NCBI GenBank assembly: GCA_017620135.1
Contig: JAFZQZ010000107.1
Location: forward strand, 1 to 36,080
Length of the DNA: 36,080 nucleotides
Reading direction: 5' to 3'
From: Bacillota bacterium
GTDB lineage: Bacteria > Bacillota > Clostridia > Lachnospirales > Bianqueaceae
Shown here: piece by piece, positions 1 through 7,410 of the stretch
Layout of the letters: every line of letters begins with the position of its first letter
How positions within the stretch are numbered: the stretch's first letter is position 1
Made by a program: the position numbers and the translations under genes
Notes under the pieces: model-generated
The model's input: the letters and a program-made list of their open reading frames with translations, nothing else
The model's database searches: none
What the model was told of the DNA's origin: nothing

Positions 1-203
1 GCCGCCATCCCGGCTGCGGCGATGATCACACCAAAACCGGCGCCTGCCGCGCCTTTCGCGAAAGCCGACGCTTCCGCGGGCGTCCGGTGAGCGCTCATTA
101 CATGAACTTCAAAGGGGATCTCATAATCCTTCAGGACTTTGATCGCTTTCTGAACGACCGGGAAATCACTGTCCGATCCCATGATCACAGCAACTTTTTT
201 CAT
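1..203 (-). CDS. purE: N5-carboxyaminoimidazole ribonucleotide mutase PurE, N-terminal part
   Basis: Class I PurE moves the carboxyl group of N5-CAIR to carbon 4 to give CAIR in cytoplasmic purine synthesis. The 67 residues visible carry the family hallmarks: the phosphate/substrate loop MGSDSD at residues 8-13, the MSAHRTP motif at about 36-42, and the beginning of the AGAG...IIAAAGMAA segment. The start is the ATG at 203, nine bases after the TAA stop of the upstream nitroreductase; GGAGAA directly after that stop serves as ribosome binding site. The gene runs off the left edge, so about 60% of a usual 160-170 residue PurE is missing. It is probably co-transcribed with the nitroreductase and with further pur genes outside the window (inference). 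Recognition is confident. Confidence 0.95.
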   Translation of the reverse strand, partial: MKKVAVIMGSDSDFPVVQKAIKVLKDYEIPFEVHVMSAHRTPAEASAFAKGAAGAGFGVIIAAAGMA

Positions 204-212
204 ATTTTCTCC

Positions 213-812
213 TTATTCGAAGTCGGAAAGATCCGGCGTGATCGGTACCAGTACCTCTCCCATACGGCGTTTCGGTACTCGTATTTTTCCGTTCTCATCC
301 AGATAATACTTGATCGAATCCGAGTCTTTCTCTTCCCAGACCGGATATTGATCCGGCGCTGGATGCCCAACGGCGACCACGGAATGGATCGTCAGTCCTT
401 CCGGGATGCCAAGCATTTTGCGGATCTTATCACGATCAACGGCTCCAAGCCAGCAGGTCCCCAGGCCTTTGTCCGTCGCCAGCAGCAGCATGTTTTCCAC
501 CGCGGCGCCGACATCGGCATCGGAGAATCTTCCCTTGAGTGAATCATCCAGCAGCACAACGATGTACCCGGTCGGTCTGTATCCAACCGGGGGCGTGTAA
601 TCTTTCAGATACCCAGCCCATTTCGTGCAGGAGAACATGGGTTCCAGGAATCTCTGCTGATGGACGATCGTGTACCGGACAGGCTGAACGTTGGCTGCCT
701 GCGGCGCCAGTCTGGCCGCCTGTACCATGACATAAAGGTCATTCTTATCGACCGGTTCCGGCGTAAATCTACGGCAGGAACGGCGTTTCGCGATCACTTC
801 AAATATACTCAT
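213..812 (-). CDS. nitroreductase family FMN oxidoreductase
   Basis: A 199-residue flavin-dependent oxidoreductase of the nitroreductase superfamily, expected to be a cytoplasmic FMN-binding dimer using NAD(P)H. Seen in the sequence: the N-terminal FMN phosphate motif RRSCRRF at 10-16, the second FMN segment AARLAPQAANVQP at 32-44, the helix DVGAAVENMLLLA at 100-112 followed by GLGTCWLGA at 116-124, and the AVGHPA turn at 147-152, all in the expected order. Length is typical. The natural substrate cannot be read from sequence. ATG at 812 is preceded by AAGGGA. It lies directly upstream of purE with 9 bases between them, so the two are probably one transcript driven by the promoter at 881-909; the metabolic reason for that pairing is unclear. 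Confidence 0.9.
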   Translation of the reverse strand: MSIFEVIAKRRSCRRFTPEPVDKNDLYVMVQAARLAPQAANVQPVRYTIVHQQRFLEPMFSCTKWAGYLKDYTPPVGYRPTGYIVVLLDDSLKGRFSDADVGAAVENMLLLATDKGLGTCWLGAVDRDKIRKMLGIPEGLTIHSVVAVGHPAPDQYPVWEEKDSDSIKYYLDENGKIRVPKRRMGEVLVPITPDLSDFE

Positions 813-880
813 GACTATCCCTTTCTCTTACACGGTGCAAGGTTCATAAAGACAGTTGGAGACTAAGAATTAACACCTAT

Positions 881-909
881 ATTCTAAACGACTGACCTGG
901 CCTCGTCAA
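881..909 (-). promoter_or_regulatory. sigma-A type promoter of the nitroreductase-purE transcript
   Basis: On the minus strand TTGACG (904-909) and TAGAAT (881-886) are separated by exactly 17 bases. Transcription should begin near 874, leaving a leader of about 60 bases before the ATG at 812. No purine-riboswitch core was recognised in that short leader. Confidence 0.75.
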
Positions 910-1074
910 TTCACAACCTCTCCGAGGATCGACCGATCCATCCGAGTGTTTTGGTCATTTTGCCACCAGCCAAAAACATGATCCGTCAGCCGCTTCACCT
1001 GTAAAAAGCTCTCCAGGCGGCTTTTGGGGTGTTTAGTTCTATTATTCGTTCCGCCGCCCAAAAAAGCCTGTGAT

Positions 1075-1130
1075 TTTTGGATGAGATATCAACAGGACGA
1101 GCTATCTTATCCACGGATTGGAAGGGATTG
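1075..1130. repeat. diverged direct repeat, unit A
   Basis: This unit and the one at 1179-1234 align without gaps at an offset of 104 bases. Conserved blocks are GAT(G/A)AGATATCAA (1080-1092) and GGATTGG (1115-1121); by eye roughly two thirds of about 50 positions match. Each unit forms its own small hairpin with GGATTGG near the loop. Confidence 0.55.
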
Positions 1131-1178
1131 CTCGTCAAAAGAATTTCTCACCCAAACGAAGCTTTTATGTGTAGTTTT

Positions 1179-1234
1179 TTCTGGATAAGATATCAATCAG
1201 ATGGCTCTTCTCGCCCAGGGATTGGAGAAGATAG
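1179..1234. repeat. diverged direct repeat, unit B
   Basis: Partner of unit A. GATAAGATATCAA lies at 1184-1196 and GGATTGG at 1219-1225. In addition TGGATAAGATA at 1182-1192 is a perfect 11-base complement of TATCTTATCCA inside unit A (1103-1113), so the two units could also pair with each other across a 68-base loop. Confidence 0.55.
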
Positions 1235-1300
1235 GTCAGGTAAATGGATGTGCCGCCCAATAATGCAAAAATGTACTGGGCGGCGAATCCTATAAATGCA

Positions 1301-1330
1301 CTATCCGCCCCAAATGGTTGGGGCGGATAG
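1301..1330. terminator. perfect 11-bp GC-rich hairpin, probable terminator for the 944-codon gene
   Basis: CTATCCGCCCC (1301-1311) and GGGGCGGATAG (1320-1330) form a perfect stem with an 8-base loop, 34 bases beyond the stop codon of the minus-strand gene ending at 1364. In the direction of that gene it is followed by a moderately T-rich tract (TGCATTTATAG) and then by a second GC-rich hairpin at 1252-1284, so termination by tandem hairpins is plausible. On the plus strand it is followed by six A, not T. Confidence 0.55.
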
Positions 1331-1363
1331 AAAAAACTCTGATATTAAGCCCAAATCTGCAAT

Positions 1364-4198
1364 TTACGGATGAGGACCGCCAAGACCCGGCGCCTGCGGC
1401 TGAGGCTGTCTGTTGTTTACGATCTGCCTTGGCTGCAGAGAATTACGGCGCTGGTTGACCTGCGGATTTTCTGCGGCCAGGTTGTAGTTCAGGCGCTGAT
1501 TATTCGGCTGCACGTTCTGGTTGTTCACCGGCTGTGGCTGCACGTTCTGGTTGTTCACCGGCTGTGGCTGCACGTTCTGGTTGTTCACCTGCGGGTTCTG
1601 GTTCTCAAGATTAAGCTGAACCTGATTCTGAGCGACCAGCTCCGGTTCCTGACCCAGCGGCGCACGGTCCGGCGCTTTGTTGAAGTCAGCAAAGATCTTG
1701 GTCACGCCCTTGGATGCTTTTTGTGCCGCGTTTTTCAGACCCATCGTATTGATCATGTTCTTAAATTTATTGGACCGCATCAGTTTGTTGACACTTTTCT
1801 CCAACTCCGCATGATCCATCTGATTCTTCTTGCCTGTCTCCGTCGAGTTCTCGATGTTGATCCGCTTCATACACATGGCAGTCGCGATCTTTCTGGTGAC
1901 ATGATCTTTCTGCGCTTCCAGATTCTGATCCGTCATTTTTGCGGCGTCGCCCAGTTCTTTCTTCAAGCGGTCATTCAGATCATTCGGCAGAGGTTTATGG
2001 CGGTTATCGATGCCCTTCGGGATGATTCCGTCGGCTTCGACGGTCTTATCCACGACATGCTTCATATAATCTTTTTCGAGATTTCCGCCGTGATCCAGCC
2101 ACTTGTCTGTCACGGCCTTCAGCCCCTGCATACCTTTGGCTTCCTGATAGGACTTGAAGGTTTCGTTCTTTTCCAGATTGTCGTACGCTTCTTTCAGTTT
2201 ATCAGGTTGGATCTGCCCCTTCAGCGAATCTTTATTGCCCATGGTAGAATTAACGGCCATACGGGTAGCGATCAATTCCTGGGTCATGACCTTAACTCTG
2301 GTGGGATCGTTGCAGTTTGCGATCTTGGCTTTCAGGATTTCCGTTCTCTCCAGAGCTGTCGGCATATATTTATCCGGAATTCCCTCCGGAATATGATCCA
2401 GATTTTTGACATATTCCTTGAATCTGTCTTCTACCGCGCCGCCATGACCGGAAAGGGCGTCACTCTTTGCCAGAGCGCTGTTTAAACGGACAAAATTTTT
2501 GAACGCGGGAAGCTTGGTCAGATTTGAATAGGTCTTATTCATCTCCTTCGCGTTGAAAGTTTTCTTCAGCGTATCCGGTTTCTTTCTTTCCGCGCCGACG
2601 GCCGTACGGGTAGCGATGATCTCCGCGAAGAGTTCTGTTTTTTTCTCATCGCTCATCATCTCGTAGTCGTTGGATTTGATCTTCTTGTTGATCGCTTCGA
2701 TATGATCATAAGCCGTAGGCATAAACTTCTCGTTAGTAGTTTCCGGGATATGATCCATATTCTTGATATGGTCTTTGTACGCGTCCTCGATGGCGCCGCC
2801 ATGACCTTTCGTCGCAGCATTCTTGACGATATCCGGATTGGTCCTGACGAACTCCATGAAGGTCGTGTCTTTCTCAAGGGCTTCACGCTCTTCCTTCAGC
2901 TTCTTGGGATCGACCTGGACTTCCAGCGTTTTCCCTTTGCCGCGTTCCACGTTCACAGCGTTCCGGGTCGCCATCAGCTCGATAAACAGATTCGTTCTCT
3001 CTTCCGGTTCCAACATCTGATAGGCCGGAGATTTGATCTTATCCTGCAGGGCTTCGATCCGTTTGTTCGCGTTCGGCATGAACTTTTCCGGGGTCTTCTC
3101 CGGAATGGAATCCATCTTCAGGATATGCTCCTTGAACATATCTTCCAGCTCGCCGGCATGGCCGCGGTTCGTACCGCACACCTGTCTTAATTTATTCCGG
3201 TCGGCCGAAGCGAGAAAACTCTGAAAGGCGGGATTGTCCATCAGGTTCTCATGCGCCGCCTTAAACTTGGCGGAATCCAAGCCGACCTGCAGGGATTTCC
3301 CATTGCCCCGAACTGCGTCGACAGCCAAACGGGTCGCGAAGATCTCGGTATAGATCGCATTCTGCTGATCCGGCTCCAGCGCGCTGAAATTCGCTCCCTT
3401 GACTTTTTCCTTCAGCGCTTCGATACGTTCTCCTGCCTGCGGCATGTAAAAGTTCGGAACGTCTTCCGCAATATGGTCCAGACCTTTTACATAGTCTTTG
3501 TACATATTCTCCGCTTCGCCGCCATGCGTATGCCTGGCTGTCATGGAAGCGTGAAGTTCACGACCTTTCTCATTGACAAAGCCCCGGAAGGTATTGCTCG
3601 TCGACAGATCCGGGTGATTATTGTAGGCTGGCGCAAAGTATCCGCCAATGACCAGCGGCAAAGTCGTTTTGACATTCTTGCCATGGACCGCTCCGACCGA
3701 ACGACGTGCCCGGAAGATTTCCGCGTAGGAAACGATCGCTTCCTCCGAGGTGGGCTGCTGGGAAAGAAGTTTACCTTTCACATTTTCGATTCGTTCTCTT
3801 GCCGATGGCATATACCGGGGCGGCGCGTCCACGGAAAGTTTGGGCTGTCCCACAATATAATTACGATACTCCCGTTCAGCGAGTCCCCCATGTCCATTCG
3901 TCATGATCTGCGTCATCCGCGTACCCTGCTGCTGAATGAACCGGTCAAATGAAGGTGCATTCATCGTTTGCTGCAGATAGGAATTGAACAGGTTCTCCGG
4001 AACAGGAACGTTCAGTGTTTTCGGTTTATTGGGCAGCACGTTCGACGCGTTGCGAACCGCATAGATCGACGCGTAGACTTTCTTTCTCTCCTGCGGCGGA
4101 TACTTCTGGTCGTCCAGGAAATCGGGACTCTTGATGATCTGCTGCATGTATTCGATGTTGTCTCGCGCGGTTTTGTTCTTATCAAAATAATCAGCCAT
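1364..4198 (-). CDS. tandem-repeat helical protein of unknown function with Q/N/P-rich tail
   Basis: Not recognised. The 944-residue product has no signal peptide or membrane segment, so it is predicted cytoplasmic. It consists of about seven diverged repeats of roughly 120 residues, beginning near 1, 129, 252, 374, 493, 612 and 736. A typical repeat opens with (K/R)(Y/F)MPxAxxRIEAL, has an (I/M)ATRxAV helix, a segment like NPAFxxF, and closes with GHGGxxEDxYKxY...(M/L)DHIPE. The seventh is degenerate, and residues 837-944 form a Gln/Asn/Pro-rich, probably disordered tail with VNNQNVQPQP copies. The ATG at 4198 is chosen because AGAGG lies just upstream and because the promoter at 4231-4259 would overlap an earlier in-frame ATG at 4240. 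A scaffold or binding protein is a guess. It is monocistronic as far as can be seen. Confidence 0.85.
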   Translation of the reverse strand: MADYFDKNKTARDNIEYMQQIIKSPDFLDDQKYPPQERKKVYASIYAVRNASNVLPNKPKTLNVPVPENLFNSYLQQTMNAPSFDRFIQQQGTRMTQIMTNGHGGLAEREYRNYIVGQPKLSVDAPPRYMPSARERIENVKGKLLSQQPTSEEAIVSYAEIFRARRSVGAVHGKNVKTTLPLVIGGYFAPAYNNHPDLSTSNTFRGFVNEKGRELHASMTARHTHGGEAENMYKDYVKGLDHIAEDVPNFYMPQAGERIEALKEKVKGANFSALEPDQQNAIYTEIFATRLAVDAVRGNGKSLQVGLDSAKFKAAHENLMDNPAFQSFLASADRNKLRQVCGTNRGHAGELEDMFKEHILKMDSIPEKTPEKFMPNANKRIEALQDKIKSPAYQMLEPEERTNLFIELMATRNAVNVERGKGKTLEVQVDPKKLKEEREALEKDTTFMEFVRTNPDIVKNAATKGHGGAIEDAYKDHIKNMDHIPETTNEKFMPTAYDHIEAINKKIKSNDYEMMSDEKKTELFAEIIATRTAVGAERKKPDTLKKTFNAKEMNKTYSNLTKLPAFKNFVRLNSALAKSDALSGHGGAVEDRFKEYVKNLDHIPEGIPDKYMPTALERTEILKAKIANCNDPTRVKVMTQELIATRMAVNSTMGNKDSLKGQIQPDKLKEAYDNLEKNETFKSYQEAKGMQGLKAVTDKWLDHGGNLEKDYMKHVVDKTVEADGIIPKGIDNRHKPLPNDLNDRLKKELGDAAKMTDQNLEAQKDHVTRKIATAMCMKRINIENSTETGKKNQMDHAELEKSVNKLMRSNKFKNMINTMGLKNAAQKASKGVTKIFADFNKAPDRAPLGQEPELVAQNQVQLNLENQNPQVNNQNVQPQPVNNQNVQPQPVNNQNVQPNNQRLNYNLAAENPQVNQRRNSLQPRQIVNNRQPQPQAPGLGGPHP
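1507..1590 (-). repeat. 30-bp tandem repeat inside the coding tail
   Basis: Two complete identical-looking 30-base units (1531-1560 and 1561-1590, differing at the last base) plus a 24-base partial copy (1507-1530) encode the decapeptide VNNQNVQPQP. A unit length that is a multiple of three keeps the frame, so copy number could vary without breaking the protein. Confidence 0.9.
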
Positions 4199-4230
4199 GT
4201 TACCTGCCTCTTTCTTTTTTCTTTTGCTGT

Positions 4231-4259
4231 ATTGTACCAAATATCCGTCCCCGGTACAA
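4231..4259 (-). promoter_or_regulatory. promoter of the 944-codon repeat-protein gene
   Basis: Minus strand TTGTAC (4254-4259), 17-base spacer, TACAAT (4231-4236). Transcription would start near 4224, 26 bases upstream of the chosen ATG. It lies in the 80-base gap after the MATE gene, so the repeat protein has its own transcript. Confidence 0.75.
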
Positions 4260-4278
4260 TACTTTGGCTATGCCGTTT

Positions 4279-5625
4279 CTATGCCGTTTGTTTTTCCTTC
4301 AGCAGCTTCACTTTTTTCCACTTGCCGGACAGGAAGAAATACGCGCCCATGACAGCGCCGACGCCCCAGCCGAGGGTGATCGACCAATACAAAGACGCGC
4401 TGCCAAGCACGCCGGTCAGAAGATAGGCGCTTCCCACACGCACGATCAGATCGACGAGCGTGGTGGAAGTAAAACTGATGGCATAGCCGGCGGCACGGCA
4501 GACCGCGCAGCAGTTATTCAGAACGATAAATAAAAGACTGCTCGCCACGACGACTTTCAGATAGCCCACACCGGCCGCATAGACCTCTTCACTGGCTGCT
4601 TCGTTCACGAAAAGTCCCACCAGCTGCCGCCCGAAGAGGAACATACAGATCGCGGCGATCGAAACATAGATAAAGTTGATCGTCATCCCGGCTCTCAGGC
4701 CCTTGGCCGGCCTGTCATACTGTCCGGCACCGATATTCTGTCCGGAGAATGTCGCTACCGCGTTCCCTATCATAACGATCACGATCGTAAAGAATCCGTT
4801 GATCTTCAGTGCCGCGGAATATCCGGCAATAAAATCCGAACCATAACTGTTTACCAGAGCGGAGACGAACAGATTGCCTATACTCACGATGGCATTCTGG
4901 ATCATCGTCGGAACACCGACCTTCATCATGCCGCCAAGCAGAGAAAAGTCGAACAGCGGTACTTTTTTCTCGAGTTTCTTCGTTCTGCGCAGCAGTACGA
5001 AAAGAGCCAGACAGGCCGCCATGCCCTGCGCGATAAATGTCGCCCAGGCAACACCTGCCACGCCCCAGCGGAACTTCGCGACGAACAGAAGATCCAGAAA
5101 AATATTGAAGATCGTCGAGAAGATCAGAAAATACAAAGGCTTTTTCGAATCTCCCAGCGCATTGAAAATGGAGTTCGAGATATTATACATAAACAGGAAA
5201 GGCAGACCGAACATGTAGATGGAAAGATACAGCTTCGCGTCTTCGAAGATATTGTCCGGCGTATTCATCCACTTAAGCAGTGTCGGCGTCATCAGTGTAC
5301 CGATCGTCAGAAGCAGCGCGCTGAAAGCCAGCAGGGTCAGGATCGCGGTATAGATCGACGTCTTCAGATCCTTCATCCGTTTCGCCCCGAAAAGCTGCGC
5401 GATGACGACTCCGACACCCATGCCGATGCCGGTTCCGAGCCCGACAAAAAGCTGTGTGATGGGTGTCGATACTCCCACCGCCGCCAGCGCTTCGACTCCG
5501 GCAAAACGTCCGGCGATCAGGCTGTCGGCCAGATTGTAACACTGTTGCAGGATCCCTGAAAGGATCATCGGGATCGCAAAGGTCACGATCAGTTTTAACG
5601 GGCTTCCTTTCGTCATATCTTTCAT
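4279..5625 (-). CDS. MATE family efflux transporter
   Basis: A 448-residue polytopic membrane protein of the MATE (multi antimicrobial extrusion) family, exchanging Na+ or H+ for organic cations or other small molecules. The N-terminal half shows the family pattern: GSPLKLIVTFAIPMILSG at about 7-24, then QQCYNLADSLIAGRF and a GVSTPI segment, followed by a repeated second half with about twelve membrane spans in total. Length is typical. The ATG at 5625 overlaps the TGA of the upstream HAD gene as ATGA, with GGAAG eight bases upstream, so it is the last gene of the operon that begins at 12099. Substrate unknown; cluster context does not reveal it. Confidence 0.93.
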   Translation of the reverse strand: MKDMTKGSPLKLIVTFAIPMILSGILQQCYNLADSLIAGRFAGVEALAAVGVSTPITQLFVGLGTGIGMGVGVVIAQLFGAKRMKDLKTSIYTAILTLLAFSALLLTIGTLMTPTLLKWMNTPDNIFEDAKLYLSIYMFGLPFLFMYNISNSIFNALGDSKKPLYFLIFSTIFNIFLDLLFVAKFRWGVAGVAWATFIAQGMAACLALFVLLRRTKKLEKKVPLFDFSLLGGMMKVGVPTMIQNAIVSIGNLFVSALVNSYGSDFIAGYSAALKINGFFTIVIVMIGNAVATFSGQNIGAGQYDRPAKGLRAGMTINFIYVSIAAICMFLFGRQLVGLFVNEAASEEVYAAGVGYLKVVVASSLLFIVLNNCCAVCRAAGYAISFTSTTLVDLIVRVGSAYLLTGVLGSASLYWSITLGWGVGAVMGAYFFLSGKWKKVKLLKEKQTA

Positions 5626-6545
5626 GATTTTTCTTCCAATTCCCTTATGATCACAGCGATCGCATGCTCATCGCAGCTGACTGTGATCCGGTCCGCCGCA
5701 GCCAGACATTCTTTTGTCGCGTTCGCGGTCGCATATCCGATATTCGCTTCCCGGAGCATCGAAGCGTCATTTTCATAGTCGCCGGCACAAATGACCTTTT
5801 TCACCGGCCGTCCTTCCCGGGCGAGGATCTCACGAAGCCTCTGTACCGCTCCGCCTTTTCCGGATCCGGGCGGCAGGAGTTCCAGCCCGCAGGGCCAGCT
5901 TCGTTCGAATGTCCTGTCCGGAAACTGCTTCCTGGCACGTTCTTTCGCCCGCAGCGTCATCTCTTCCGTCTCAAACACAAAAATGACTTTATGCGGAAGA
6001 TCCATTTTATCCACATCATCCGGACGAGTCTTCCATTCCTGATACCGCTTGTCGATGCGGCTCATCCAGCGGTCAAGATCGTGTTCCGTTTCCTGAAATA
6101 CGTTATTCCAGAAGGCGTCTCCTTCGGCCGTCATCCAGCTTTCCGACCGGTTTCTGAGATCGGTAAACATCAGACTGCATCCACAGGTCCCGGTCATAAA
6201 AAGGATCTCTTCCCGGGGCAGGCAGGAAAACACGATCTCCTCGATCAGTACCGGATCTTCATAGCTCGGCGAAACGATCCCTTTCACCTTCTCCCTGTCT
6301 TTTTCAGGGATGACCGGCGCCAACAGGGTACTGCCGTTGCCCATAATGAGATAGGTATTGGGGTAGAACTGTCCCTCGAACCGGTTCACATATTTGGGAT
6401 ATCGGCCGGTCGCCAGGGTAAAGAGTCCGCCCTCTTCCTGAAAATGCCGGATCGCGGCGATATTCTCATCTGAGAGCTTGCTTTCCATATCTGTCAGCGT
6501 TCCGTCACAGTCGGTACACAGTAAATATCCGTCAAAGATTCCCAT
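5622..6545 (-). CDS. HAD superfamily phosphatase, Cof-like (type IIB)
   Basis: A 307-residue haloacid-dehalogenase-type hydrolase, probably a cytoplasmic Mg-dependent phosphatase on a sugar phosphate or similar small substrate. Motif I is TDCDGTLTD with nucleophile Asp12 and Asp14; motif II is the LATGR segment; motif IV is CAGDYENDASML at about 253-264 with the acidic pair Asp256/Asp260. The long middle region is the C2 cap of the Cof/YbjI group. An in-frame ATG exists 16 codons earlier, but the ATG at 6545 is preferred because it overlaps the upstream esterase stop as TGATG, the signature of translational coupling. Its own stop overlaps the MATE start. Substrate cannot be assigned. Confidence 0.88.
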   Translation of the reverse strand: MGIFDGYLLCTDCDGTLTDMESKLSDENIAAIRHFQEEGGLFTLATGRYPKYVNRFEGQFYPNTYLIMGNGSTLLAPVIPEKDREKVKGIVSPSYEDPVLIEEIVFSCLPREEILFMTGTCGCSLMFTDLRNRSESWMTAEGDAFWNNVFQETEHDLDRWMSRIDKRYQEWKTRPDDVDKMDLPHKVIFVFETEEMTLRAKERARKQFPDRTFERSWPCGLELLPPGSGKGGAVQRLREILAREGRPVKKVICAGDYENDASMLREANIGYATANATKECLAAADRITVSCDEHAIAVIIRELEEKS

Positions 6546-7396
6546 CAGAAGATCCGCAGCATCCTTTCCAGTCCCCATTCCCAGAACGCCCATTCATGCG
6601 CACCGGGATGCGTCTCAAACGTATGCGGGATATGCGCCTTGTCCCATAACGTATGCAGTTCTTTCGACAGTTCCAGGAGAGGATCCTGCTCTCCACAGGC
6701 CAGATACAGCTTCGGAAGAAGCGTCCCGTCCGGCAGATCCTCTCTTTTTTCCCGTGCCCTGGCTTTCAAGGACAAACGAAAGACATCATTTTCCGCCCGA
6801 TGATCATCAAATCCGCCGAAGACCAGATCCAGAAACTCCGGCGCACGGAAGAACTGTCCTTCTACGAAATTATCCTCCAGGCTTCGCTGTGTCAGAAGCG
6901 CGCTGGAAAGACCACCCGCGAACCCGAACGTCTCTCCATATTTGATGCCCAGATACAGCGCGCCGTAACCGCCCATGGAAAGTCCTGCGATCCCCATGTC
7001 TTCCCGTTCTTTCGATACCGGCAGCATTTTCCTTGTCCATGCGGGCAGTTCCTCGGCGAGGAACGCTTCATAGTCATGCTGATGTCCCATGTTTTCCTGT
7101 CGTTCTTCGCGGGAAGGGATCGGATGATAAAATCCGTTTCCGCCCGAAGGCATGATAAGCGCCAGTCTCTTTCTGGCCTTGCCCGGTCCGACGTCCGCCT
7201 GTAAGTTGCGCTGTCCGAGAAGCCTCATGGCGTTCGTCAGGCTGATCCAGTTGATATAGCCTCCCTGAACGCCGTGCAGGAGATACAGTACGGCGATCTC
7301 TTCGCCATCAGCCAGTGCCTCTGCCGGGATGATCGCTTCAAAGGTCACCTGGCGTCCCATCGTTTCGGAGGGAATGTCAAATTTCAGAATAGCCAA
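6545..7396 (-). CDS. EstA-like alpha/beta hydrolase (putative esterase family), first of a pair
   Basis: A 283-residue serine hydrolase of the putative esterase family (PF00756 type, related to tributyrin esterase and S-formylglutathione hydrolase). Visible catalytic parts: YLLHG oxyanion segment at 38-42, nucleophile elbow GLSMGG with Ser140, Asp238 in GEQD and His267 in GAHEW. No signal peptide, so cytoplasmic. The start chosen is TTG at 7396, since AAGGAGG lies seven bases upstream; a GTG at 7414 would place that site inside the coding sequence. It follows and slightly resembles the next esterase; the two are paralogues by motif order. Natural substrate unknown: short-chain acyl esters or acetylated sugars are possible. 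Confidence 0.88.
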   Translation of the reverse strand: MAILKFDIPSETMGRQVTFEAIIPAEALADGEEIAVLYLLHGVQGGYINWISLTNAMRLLGQRNLQADVGPGKARKRLALIMPSGGNGFYHPIPSREERQENMGHQHDYEAFLAEELPAWTRKMLPVSKEREDMGIAGLSMGGYGALYLGIKYGETFGFAGGLSSALLTQRSLEDNFVEGQFFRAPEFLDLVFGGFDDHRAENDVFRLSLKARAREKREDLPDGTLLPKLYLACGEQDPLLELSKELHTLWDKAHIPHTFETHPGAHEWAFWEWGLERMLRIF

Positions 7397-7410
7397 CGTT
7401 TTCCCTCCTT

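Larger units (their letters stand above)
813..1363. other. 551-base non-coding stretch with multiple hairpins and a diverged repeat pair
   Basis: No convincing gene: the open frames here have no ribosome binding site or family motifs. The right end of the stretch holds the nitroreductase promoter region (813-909). The rest is rich in self-complementary segments: GGCTTTTGGG at 1019-1028 can pair with the CCCAAAA...GCC segment at 1057-1068; GACGAGC 1096-1102 pairs with GCTCGTC 1130-1136; TCTTCTC 1206-1212 pairs with GAGAAGA 1225-1231; GCCGCCCA 1252-1259 pairs with TGGGCGGC 1277-1284; CTATCCGCCCC 1301-1311 pairs with GGGGCGGATAG 1320-1330. Some of this is probably the 3' end and terminator of the 944-codon gene transcribed towards it; the rest may be a structured RNA or decayed repeat element (inference). 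Confidence 0.6.

Noticed and set aside
1077..1295. A 72-codon plus-strand frame in the intergenic stretch.
   Set aside because: No ribosome binding site, and it runs through the hairpins and diverged repeats; composition is not protein-like.
1507..1590. 30-bp repeats considered as a CRISPR array.
   Set aside because: The units are directly adjacent without spacers and encode an in-frame decapeptide.
1370..2485. A 371-codon plus-strand frame opposite the repeat-protein gene.
   Set aside because: The minus-strand frame has promoter, ribosome binding site and repeat structure; the plus-strand product is a low-complexity Leu/Val/His/Arg shadow of the repeats.
4199..4240. Upstream in-frame ATG (14 extra codons) for the repeat protein.
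   Set aside because: It overlaps the -10 of the promoter at 4231-4259 and would lie upstream of the predicted transcript start.
5664..6473. A 269-codon plus-strand frame opposite the HAD gene.
   Set aside because: The minus strand carries the full HAD motif set and coupled junctions; the opposite frame has no recognisable features.
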